Below are positions 9,575 to 16,636 of a stretch of DNA of 16,636 nucleotides, piece after piece. The notes under the pieces were generated by a model that was not told where the DNA came from, did no database searches, and worked only from the letters and a program-made list of their open reading frames with translations. Numbering within the stretch: the stretch's first letter is position 1; each line of letters opens with the position of its first letter. Location: assembly GCA_015143735.1 (NCBI GenBank), contig VKHC01000096.1, positions 1-16,636 on the forward strand, read 5' to 3'. Origin of the DNA: Synura sp. LO234KE (taxonomy: Eukaryota > Sar > Synurophyceae > Synurales > Mallomonadaceae). The position numbers and the translations under genes are program-made.

Positions 9575-9748
9575 GTTTAATCAAAAAGTTAGATAAGATT
9601 GATAAGATGTAATTTATGTCCGGTAAAATTGCGAACAGTGTGCAGTTATTTGAGTGTGTAACTGCAAGATTCCTAAAATAATATAGTGGGTTATATATAG
9701 TTAACTATTTTCCGACAATCTAAGCAAATATAAGGTACCCTAAATAAA
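9575..9748. promoter_or_regulatory. Bidirectional promoter region, DPH4 / RGS
   Basis: A 174-bp gap separates the start codons of two divergent genes. It contains a perfect inverted repeat, TGCAGTTA (9641-9648) and TAACTGCA (9659-9666), with a 10-nt spacer. It also has a TATATATAG stretch near 9692-9700 and a doubled AGATAAGATTGATAAGATG-like stretch near 9590-9609. Which element serves which gene cannot be told. Confidence 0.5.
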
Positions 9749-10900
9749 ATGGATAAGAGGACTGCGGGATCGAGAAAGTTCAACGTAGTCGGTGCGCTTG
9801 TTAATAAGGACTCAATAGAATATTTGATAGAGAGTCCCATCAGATGTGGGTATTTAATGGTAAATATTATTGAATTCATGTTATTTCTTCCTTTAATTCT
9901 TCCCTTGTAGTACTTCTGTGAAAATCAATATAACTCAGAGAATGTGGATTTCATCATGGACGTGGACAGGTACCGAGACATGCTGGCCGACGCGGATTTC
10001 AAAAATTGGAAGAGAAATTGGAAAGTTATTGATAATGAAGTCAAAGAAAAATCTGACCAGGAACTCATTATTGAGAATGCGTTTTGGCCGTCGTACAGCT
10101 GCACGCGAGAGTCCGTAGAGGCTCGTATTAGCGAGCTTTGTGCAATATATATCAACGAGGCATCACCTAAAGAGATATGTTCGTCGAATATAGTTCGAGA
10201 GAATACTCTAAGAAGAGCCAAGCTCTTTTCGATTTATGGGCCGGAGGTGTTTATGGAGGCATTACAGGACCCAATAAAAACAATGAAGAGAGATGTTCTT
10301 CCTAGATTCCTCGCATCGGATGCATATTCGAAAATGAATGCTAGATTGTTCTCATGCGAGACTCTACCAACTGCTGAATCATTAGACGCTATCCCTCCAA
10401 AGAGCTCGCTCATAGACTCTTGTCGGCTCGACGACATCCCATTGGATCGTTTGTTTACCTTAAATGAGATCGTCAACTGTAAATACCTTTACCAAGAATT
10501 TCTAGTCTATTTGCGGCAACAAGTTTGCAGCGAAAATTTATTGTGTGTGCGCATGGTAGACATATTTAAAGAACAGCTGGAGGAAAACAACACTGCCGCG
10601 GCAGAGGATGAGGCTTGGACAATATACCGTTATTTCGTGGCGTCCGGTGCGGCGTTTGAAGTGTCCATTAGTTACGTATCGCGGAAACAACTTATGCGAA
10701 GCCTCGCAAAGCCCGCAATCAATACATTTGACGAAATCAGAAAGTCTGCGTATAATATTTTGCTTGCGCAGTTCAACCAATTCAAATTTAATGACCAGTA
10801 CTTGCAGCTTGCTTCTTTTCTCAGAACGAAAAAAATTGAGAAGGAGCATGCGGCGAAACGGCAGTCTAAGAGCACTTTTTCCTGTTTAGGATATATTTGA
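9749..10900 (+). CDS. Tandem RGS-domain protein
   Basis: Two exons (9749-9859, 9911-10900) with a 51-nt intron (GTAAAT..TTGTAG) give 366 aa. Regulator of G-protein signalling domains bind active G-alpha and speed GTP hydrolysis. The first RGS-like region (~21-180) begins SIEYLIESPIRCGYLMYFCE, then NVDFIMDVDRYRD, the usual entry helices. It includes SIYGPEVFMEALQDP and ends near VLPRFLASDAYSKM. A second, shorter RGS-like region (~215-340) repeats the plan: TLNEIVNCKYLYQEFLVYL, ENLLCVRMVDIFKE, then FDEIRKSAYNIL. The exon junction falls inside the first RGS helix bundle and restores its pattern. No membrane segment, kinase or DEP domain is seen. The C-terminus is basic (KKIEKEHAAKRQSK) and ends SCLGYI, which could be lipid-modified but is not a CaaX box. 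ATG 9749 is the first start in frame. The second domain is more divergent and less certain. Confidence 0.88.
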
Positions 10901-11079
10901 TGTCGGAAGGACAAAGCTTTATTAGTATTGTTGCTTGTCTAGGTGCCTTGCCACTGCCGCTGTCACGTTGACGCTCTAATCTGCGTCTTTTGTTAGTTGC
11001 AGTGATTTTGAAGGAGTACTATCGTTTCGTCCGTGAGCTTGTCTTTGTATTGGTATTGTGGATGAGTGGGTGGGCTTAG
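10901..11079. other. RGS 3' flank
   Basis: This short region follows the RGS stop. On the minus strand AATAAAG (about 10917-10923) could be a poly(A) signal for the coding-like segment at 11080-11440, which converges on the RGS gene. Nothing else is seen. Confidence 0.35.
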
Positions 11080-11440
11080 AATTACTGGTACTTACACATA
11101 TCAAGTCGTAAAAGGCCTGAGATGCGGTAGGGGAGGAGGTCCATGGACGCATATCCCACGAGAAGGGCTGGGGATGCTAGTGCTGCAGCATTCCTCATCC
11201 TCATACTGCTCTCTAATTCGAGTTTTTCTCGGCGATCGACTCTGTTGTGTGTAATCCTGGGGATGGGATGACAGTGGTAGGACGCCTGCCTGGAGAATTG
11301 GAGAATTGGTGAAGTAGAAGATATATTCACATTAAATGGTGGCGGTGGCATCGCTAACATATTGAAATGTTATCTGCCGAACTCTCAACCCTTGCGGTAC
11401 CAGTCATATTGACTACTTCAGCTGCTCGCCGAAGCCTAGT
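11080..11440 (-). CDS. Coding-like exon region, unknown gene
   Basis: On the minus strand a 92-codon frame is open from 11360 to 11082. It includes MPPPPFNVNISS, REKLELESSMRMRNAAAL and MDLLPYRISGLLRLDM, and a consensus donor GTAAGT lies near its end (about 11094). A second frame over the same DNA is also open from a strong pyrimidine-rich acceptor (CCAATTCTCCAG) to a TGA just before that donor. It reads as an acidic/Ser-Pro-rich segment (REQYEDEECC, IPSPSRG). An upstream ATG (reading MTGTAR before a GTTGAG donor) could be its first exon. I cannot tell which frame is used. No family is recognised for either. Confidence 0.35.
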
Positions 11441-11654
11441 TGGTAGTAGGGGTAGAGTCGTGGTACGAAGCTAGCAGTTAAGTTTGCTTGTTCCTACTCT
11501 AACCATCAATTTAAGATGCTTGAGAAACGAGCACACCTGTATAGAGTAATGGTACTGACCTGGTGAGATAGATTGTTTTTTCTGAAGGGGCGATTAGCTT
11601 TTGTATACCACGGCGCAGCGGCAGTAAGGAGCAAACAACGACATAATTGTACTA
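11441..11654. other. Short gene-free stretch
   Basis: No feature is supported between the coding-like region and the inner edge of repeat copy B. Confidence 0.4.
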
Positions 11655-13402
11655 GTCTTAAAAACGTGCGTTCTTGTGTGACAGTACCAAAACATATTTA
11701 AGTGTTTTACTACTCACCAGCTTCTGAGTAGTTTTGCCTCGGCATTTACCTAAAGGCCTCTGGATCCACGTAATCCAAGCCTAAAAAAAACTGTGAGGAA
11801 ATGGAAAATCGAGAACAGCAAGAATACTGGAATCTCCAAGAATCTACTCCGCCCAGGTACTACAGTCTGCCGTCAAGGAGAAAGAAATTCGCCGAGGGCA
11901 TCATTCCTCAAGGCTAAGGAAATCCAAGTCTCTAGCCAACTCAACCACCAAGATATGGATGAAATTTTCGGATTTCCTGCTCGCTCACCTATCTCCGAAA
12001 CGAATTTTGCGCAACAATTATGTAACTCCAGACTTATATTCATCGCAAAATCCGTTTGGTACCAACCTGTCGTTAGATTTTCGGAGTGTTCACAACATTC
12101 CAGCGGCAAGTTCCTTCAGTATTAGATATCTACAGACAAATAATTGGGGAGCTCGTCTCGCAGAATATGGAAGTCCAGAGCGGCTATTCTACAACATTTC
12201 TAATCCCTCCGTCACATAGCTCCATTAGGTTTTTCGCAAACAATTTGAGGCTCCACACAGCCTCCCAGACAAAGTCACTTTTGTTCCAGGATGCTGGCGA
12301 TGCAGTTTCATTTTCCACGTGCGTGGAGGCGATACTCCGCGCATGCCAAAAGGAGTGACAAAGTGTGGAGATTCGAAATTGTCCACAAAACTTTTACGTT
12401 TAGTCCGGCCATCCCTTCCTTGACTTGCTGTCGCTGTCCTTATTGTCTTTTTGTCTGCAAACCACAGCTGAAGACCCCATGGAAAGTTCCCGGGGTCTGT
12501 TGGGCTATTTGTCCTCCACCCAAATAGACTTAATCGAGAGCCGTTTCGCGATCATGGTAGAACCGGATCTTTGGGCCTCCATCATCAATCCTCTCCGGGC
12601 TGCTCATGTAATCAATTTGAAGTAGGTGTGGGTTCACGCTGCGGATTCATCCACGTTCATTCCTCCCGAGAGCTCCTATTCACTCCCCAACTCCAACTTC
12701 ACTTGAAGCACTCAAGCGAGCACTAGTTTTCCTGAGCTGTTGCTGCCTTCGCCCGGGGAACACGCACCTGACTGCCCGAGGAGGGAATGTTTGCTGGATC
12801 CTCCCTACTTCACGCTTCCATCCTTGCAATCGGCAGTCCATAGCCCTGGTTGTTTTGAAGTAGCCCGAGGATCGACGGGGTGCCTTGGTGGTGCAGGAGT
12901 CCTCAGAGAGCATGGCGCTGTCTCCTTTGCAAAGGCTCGTTCAATTTGATGTATGAGGTAGCTTTCCGCTAAGTTGCTTGTCCTCTTTCCAGCCTTCCTG
13001 GACTAGGTCGAAGTGGCGGTCTGCCTTTTCGCACCATGCATTTTCCAAATGTTACTATACTGTGCCTCACAGAGTACCCTTGCTGACATCACTCGCGTTG
13101 ATAGCACTTACTTACCGCTTTGCCACAATGTCATGACCTCTATCTGTGTTTTTTTTGCAGGAAGATCATTCCCCGGCGGGAGGGGTAAGCGCGTTCCCTT
13201 CTACCTAGCTGGGGACTTAGTTGCGTTCTAACCATCCCCGGGGGAGGCCATACCTACACCCTCGGGCGGAGGCTGCCTCCCTCAACCCCCACTCGGTCAC
13301 GGGGCTTGCCAGTTGTCACATGGGGAGCTGTTAATTAGAAGCTATTTTTTGTTGTGGTCCCTGCCTTTGCCTACATATAATAATCAAGATGCGAGATTTT
13401 CC
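11655..13402 (+). mobile_element. Decayed repeat element, copy B (inverted to copy A)
   Basis: This is the inverted partner of 4061-5810. Homology runs from the AACGTGCG/ACAGTACCAAAACATATTT block (about 11663-11699) through an ORF remnant and the GC-rich tail to GTGGTCCCTGCCTTT (13354-13368) and the TATATAATAAT edge. The copies differ by many substitutions and indels. Copy B keeps about 60 bp near 12565-12625 that copy A lacks. In the tail of both copies a stretch reads TLADIT..LPLCHNVMT..GR..PGGRG..VPF and ends at the same TAA (4228-4428 minus, 13073-13231 plus). It may be a remnant exon, because a TTTTTTTTGCAG acceptor sits inside copy B's version. No reverse transcriptase, integrase or transposase is seen. 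Confidence 0.8.
11801..12625 (+). pseudogene. Remnant ORF of repeat copy B
   Basis: Starting at ATG 11801 (MENREQQ), coding-like pieces continue in shifting frames. One includes VLDIYRQIIGELVSQNM (about 12117-12170) and CVEAILRACQKE (to 12358). Another ends INPLRAAHVINLK (12625). Stops and frameshifts break the frame several times. The alignment with copy A's pieces shows that one protein of roughly 270 residues once existed. Its family is not recognised. Confidence 0.5.
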
Positions 13403-13485
13403 GGATCACCAATATCATGCCGTACGCACTACCGATACTAGTAGCTAAGATTTTTGATACATCAACAAATTCGTTTCCACGTATA

Positions 13486-13633
13486 ATGGCCTCTTCTTCG
13501 TCAATACGGCTGCTACTCCTCGCTGTAAGTGGTAGCTAGCATTCACGTACCGCATTCTTATTGCTGCTAGCAGAAAAACGCAAAAATGTCAGTTGGAGAC
13601 GGAGGACCACCACCCACTTGTCGCAGCAACTAG
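13486..13633 (+). CDS. Possible two-exon tiny secreted peptide or gene fragment
   Basis: An ATG at 13486 starts a 13-residue signal-like exon (MASSSSIRLLLLA) ended by a perfect GTAAGT donor (13525). A 46-nt intron ends in GCTGCTAG (13570). The frame then runs 20 residues (including MSVGDGGPPPTCRSN) to TAG at 13631-13633, for 33 residues in all. It may be the 5' end of a larger secreted or plastid-targeted gene whose remainder was displaced by the repeat that begins at about 13640. The signal is short and could be chance. Confidence 0.25.
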
Positions 13634-13639
13634 CGCCCC

Positions 13640-14100
13640 TGGTGCACCTATATTAGTGTTTAAAGCGGTCCGCTACAGCGGTATCTACAGCGGCACCAAT
13701 TTTCGTGGTCGCTATACTGGTACCTCTATAGCTGGTCAACACTGCGAGGTAAGCCGCTGCAGCGATGCCACGTACCACCATCGGCTGACTAAATTCTATA
13801 AAGTTAAATCGAGTGGTAGAGTGACCGTAAATAGAATTCCTTTTAAGGATTCTAAATACGGGCAACGTACTCCGAAAGTAGAACGCTTTAGGACGGTGCT
13901 CTATCGAAGATCGTCTGTGGAGTAATTCTAAGTAAGTTTTATATAGAGTGGTACTAAAGAGTGAATTCTATAGAGTGGATCTAAAGAATTACTCTATAGA
14001 GTGGCTCTAAAGCACCGTAAAAAGAGTTTTTAAACTTGATTCCAGAAAGCCGTAGAAAGAGTAATCCACAAAAAGAGTACCGTAGAAAGAGTACTAGCAT
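13640..14100. repeat. AGAGT/ACCGTA repeat, left arm
   Basis: This stretch carries repeated AGAGT, ACCGTA and CTCTATAGAG words. Exact inverted matches to 15300-15500 include GTAGAGTGACCGTAA (13816-13830 and, inverted, 15400-15414). The 12-bp palindrome ACTCTATAGAGT (13991-14002) is also at 15447-15458. The first part (13660-13740) is rich in GCTATAG and CAGCGG words. A 110-codon open frame (13593-13925) runs through it and is taken to be a by-product of the repeat. Confidence 0.6.
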
Positions 14101-14306
14101 TAGTGCGTTTGTAAAAGGAATGCGGTAACAAGTAATCTTACCCTAAGCTCTATGCTAGCGGGGCACGTAAGCTCTTCAGACACCAGAGAGAGCCATTTAA
14201 AAACTAAGGGTATTAATGTATTTATTTGTTACAAGGGTATTAAGCAATATTTGGTCCACCAACATCCCGACCTCTCTTTCAAAACACCACCCGCTTCAGT
14301 GGGGCT

Positions 14307-14555
14307 CTACTTGAAACAGTGCCTGTAGGAGGAACCCGACGAGCTTTTAGGACATCCACTATAGAATCTGCCCTGACTGTCACGATGCAACTCTCTTCGC
14401 TTGTTGTTTAGAGCACCATCCCATTCCTTGAAGAGCTTTGCTCTCTGTTCCTTGAAATAGCGATCTTCGTCACTGCTTAATAATAGGCTCCAGATTGTTC
14501 TTTGCAAAAGCATACACATTCGGAGGAGACATATAAATGTTTCTTCCCTTTTCAC
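14307..14555 (-). CDS. Exon-like open frame, unknown
   Basis: An 82-codon frame is open from 14555 to TAG at 14309-14307. The last ~60 residues look protein-like and very polar: SSDEDRYFKEQRAKLFKEW, then NNKRRELHRDSQGRFYSG, ending SSYRHCFK. An acceptor-like TTAAGCAG lies just before the DEDRYF codons, so the true exon may start inside the frame. It could be the last exon of the gene-like region upstream (15063-14717), but no junction linking them was found. No family is recognised. Confidence 0.3.
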   Translation of the reverse strand: MKREETFICLLRMCMLLQRTIWSLLLSSDEDRYFKEQRAKLFKEWDGALNNKRRELHRDSQGRFYSGCPKSSSGSSYRHCFK

Positions 14556-14716
14556 AGAGACGCGCTATAACCGTAGCTTCGTTAACACTCCACGTTAAGG
14601 TATTCAAATCTACAGCGCACTGTTAGTAATGTAAGTAGCAGGTTGATGTACACTTTAACAACCTCAGCTATTGTATTAGCAAGGCTTGAATCCTACGATT
14701 ACTCTTACCCTTTCGG

Positions 14717-15063
14717 TCATTCTCGTCCTCGCGACAGTTGCTTCATTATGCATGCGATGACGGACTGTGCAAGAACACCAACATCACGGGTAGCATAATA
14801 ATCCTGGGATTGTTCTTGGCGGAGATTCATTAGAACGCGGTTCTCAGCAGAACTGAGCGCATTGTCGTAATAAACGAGAATAAACCGAATGTTTTAGACG
14901 TAAATCTATTTGCGTCAACTATGTTGCCAAACAATTCGTTCGCCCTCAATTTCGGTCGTCTTTTGATCAGATTTTCTCGTTTGAGGTTGAATATCGATTT
15001 TGTTTCATATTCTTGCTACCGTTCTCTTCTGCTGAGCCTCAACCCTTGTATAACAAATTCCAT
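14717..15063 (-). CDS. Possible three-exon gene for a 79-aa protein, unknown
   Basis: Exons 15063-15020, 14959-14900 and 14852-14717 join in phase through introns of 60 nt (GTAGCA..AAAAG) and 47 nt (GTCTAA..CTCAG), ending in TGA. The peptide starts MEFVIQGLRLSRRER, continues KLRANELFGNIVDANRF, and then SAENRVLMNLRQEQSQDYY and VLAQSVIACIMKQL, with regular amphipathic character. A competing exon (acceptor TTGCACAG near 14767, donor AGG/GTAAGAG near 14710) reads another frame of the same DNA. No family is recognised. Confidence 0.3.
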
Positions 15064-15070
15064 CCCCAAT

Positions 15071-15138
15071 TAATTTCTCCGTGATTCACCTCACCGTAAT
15101 TAACTACAAGATTTTCAGGAAAAGTAATTTCTCCGTGA
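15071..15138. repeat. 14-bp direct repeat
   Basis: TAATTTCTCCGTGA occurs at 15071-15084 and again at 15125-15138, 54 bp apart, just upstream of the unknown minus-strand gene candidate. The flanking bases also resemble each other. Its role is unknown. Confidence 0.6.
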
Positions 15139-15299
15139 ACTCTTGAACTTATTGTCTATTATTTAATATATTTCGATAATGCTTACTTGTTACTGAAGAG
15201 TTTCCACCACTTGTTGTACTCCATATCTCGTTTTTGTCAGCTGCGCATGTTCATATCACCATCTGATTTTATTTTATAGGAGCCATAATCATATTGAAC

Positions 15300-15500
15300 A
15301 TATTATTTTACAGTTTTCACCGCGTTTCAAAAAATGTTCGTAATTCTATTTACGGTAGCGAACAACTCTTGACCGTTCTTCTCCTTATAAGTTCTATTTT
15401 TACGGTCACTCTACACCGTGACGAATTTAAGAACTCTTTTTAAAGTACTCTATAGAGTTATTTCTTAAGATTCGGTTCTAAGGAACCGTATTTAGTCCAC
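15300..15500. repeat. AGAGT/ACCGTA repeat, right arm (inverted)
   Basis: This is the inverted counterpart of 13640-14100, sharing the exact 15-mer and 12-bp palindrome given there. GAACCG/CGGTTC words around 15472-15489 form a further small hairpin (GGTTCTAAGGAACC). Together the arms flank the 1.2-kb gene-like region. Confidence 0.6.
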
Positions 15501-15846
15501 TGATGACTCCTTCAGTAGGAGATTGTTAGGACACAGCAGATGTCGCTACGGGAATGCAATAGGAACGTTGCCAGGAGATCGTAAGCTGCTGATTGCTGAT
15601 TTTCCCCAGCTTTTCCTCTTAAATACTATCAAAATAATGCGACCTCCAAGATTTTCAGCGCGGATGTATGTTTAGAATGGATATTTTACCTAAATTTACA
15701 CAAAAATAGACAAGCCTTCTTGAGCTCCTCCACCAACATAGTTACATGGCTTCCCAGATTGACCCCATCAACATCAAATAAATATGATTGACAAATTAAC
15801 AACGCGACTATCGCAAAGAGTTCATGATAAGGAAATATATGCAATT
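15501..15846. other. Gene-free stretch downstream of the kinase gene
   Basis: No gene or RNA is supported. It should include the 3' untranslated region of the minus-strand kinase gene whose stop is at 15847. Confidence 0.4.
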
Positions 15847-16636
15847 TCATCTGAATGTCTCTGCCAACGCAAGGAACACCTCTGCCACGGCGGCGGCTCC
15901 CGGATCGGGTGTGCCCCTCATATTCGCGACAGGAACGTAGTTGCTTCTCCCGGCGAGCCCTTCCATACTCTCCGTACTCTTGGCTCCAATCCCCGCCGCC
16001 TCTGCTGCGGCTACCAAGGTCCCACCTAAACACATATGCATATGAAGGGAATAAGTCGAACGTCCCTCCACGGCTGGCCACTGTACTCCTCCAGGTGCGG
16101 GAGGGGGGGGTTATGGATTCCACAAATGTCCCTTCCTCATGTACCCACCGCGAGTAAGGACATCGACGGCGGGAACCAACGCGTCCAAGAGCGTGCGCAT
16201 GCCTACAGTAGCCCCTCCGTACTTCTCGATCGCCCGGACGCCCCCGCCCAAGGCCCTCACCCAAGGCGACTCCTCGGATGACGACTCCAACTGCACACTC
16301 ATGCGGATACAAAAGCCAGAAGTATTCATAACCTAAGCTATGGAGTGTGGGTCATGCCAACATGATCAAGCCCACACTCACCAGCGACACGGCCATGGCC
16401 CGCAGCATGATTTCGAGAAGGGCGCCGGACGTCCCGCCCATCGAGCCGCTGATGTGGTCGGCGAGACACAGACACAGTTCAACGGCATTAATCGGAACCG
16501 AGTCGCCAGATTTCAAATCCCGAGAGGCCGTCAGTTTCTCGATAGCGGATAGCGCGGCTTGTGCGCCCGCCCGGAGGACCAGGCCGCAGTCCCCGTCCCC
16601 ACACACCAAGTCATACGCCGTGATTCGAGGCTCGAT
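15847..16636 (-). CDS. DAK: Dihydroxyacetone kinase family, C-terminal DhaL (DAK2) domain, partial
   Basis: Three exons are visible (16636-16382, 16290-16149, 16025-15847), with GT..AG introns of 91 and 123 nt. They give 191 residues, the whole or nearly whole DhaL domain; the DhaK half must lie beyond the right edge. The Mg-ATP loop GDGDCG (visible residues 13-18), the GGTSGAL turn (67-73), WVRALGGGVRAIEKYGGA, RTLLDALVPA (117-126), GAKSTESM, GRSNYV and the closing DPGA are in family order. The enzyme phosphorylates dihydroxyacetone (some members also glyceraldehyde) with ATP. The junctions were chosen to keep this order; 42 extra in-frame bases before LESSSEESPW are a second option for the first acceptor. 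The usual GDRT motif reads GMRT here, though the catalytic GDGD aspartates are intact. The exons are clearly GC-richer than the repeats to the left. Confidence 0.94.

Noticed and set aside
9925-10849. Several antisense and shifted frames over the RGS gene
   Set aside because: They overlap a well-supported coding exon and have no motifs of their own.
4139-13314. Calling the two big repeats LTRs of one retrotransposon
   Set aside because: LTRs are direct repeats; these are inverted, each contains its own ORF remnant, and no reverse transcriptase or integrase lies between them.
15686-16312. 208-codon minus-strand open frame over the kinase region
   Set aside because: It is a shadow: another frame of the same strand gives the DhaL domain through two introns, and this frame matches nothing.
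1-16636. CRISPR arrays, bacterial operons, rRNA or tRNA genes
   Set aside because: No regularly spaced repeats, ribosome-binding sites, rRNA blocks or cloverleaf-like sequences were recognised; gene structure is eukaryotic.

Overview
This is nuclear DNA of a eukaryote. Five recognisable protein genes can be read, but most only after removing short GT..AG introns (51-123 nt, most 50-90). Stop codons are standard and no bacterial operon signals are seen. One gene encodes a DUF3067 protein, a family of cyanobacteria and plastids, with an N-terminal signal peptide and a Phe at the predicted +1 position. That bipartite leader points to an alga, or a descendant of one, with a complex plastid of red origin (stramenopile, cryptophyte, chromerid or similar). 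I cannot narrow the lineage further.

Layout: (1) 1-3132 is compact: the last exon of an unknown + strand gene, a convergent six-blade Kelch gene (2191..462, minus), and the divergent DUF3067 gene (2391..3132, plus). (2) 4061-13402 is bracketed by two inverted, decayed copies of one ~1.75 kb repeat. Inside are a 1.5 kb segment with 12-bp inverted termini around a gene-like multi-exon stretch (7934..7166, minus), an orphan 158-codon ORF, and the divergent pair DPH4 (9574..9153, minus) and a tandem-RGS gene (9749..10900, plus). A coding-like stretch of unknown identity (about 11440..11080, minus) follows. (3) 13486-15500 holds a possible tiny secreted peptide and an unknown gene-like region flanked by a third inverted repeat family. 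(4) 15847-16636 is the C-terminal half of a dihydroxyacetone-kinase-type gene, cut by the window edge.

The firmly read genes act in different places (diphthamide on eEF2, G-protein signalling, triose or dihydroxyacetone phosphorylation, a plastid protein, a Kelch scaffold) and show no shared pathway. What they share is architecture: two head-to-head pairs with intergenic gaps of 199 and 174 bp, each containing a perfect inverted repeat with a 10-nt spacer. Gene islands alternate with repeats that recur in inverted orientation. All gene models come from reading splice sites by eye against family consensus. The weaker ones are marked as such.
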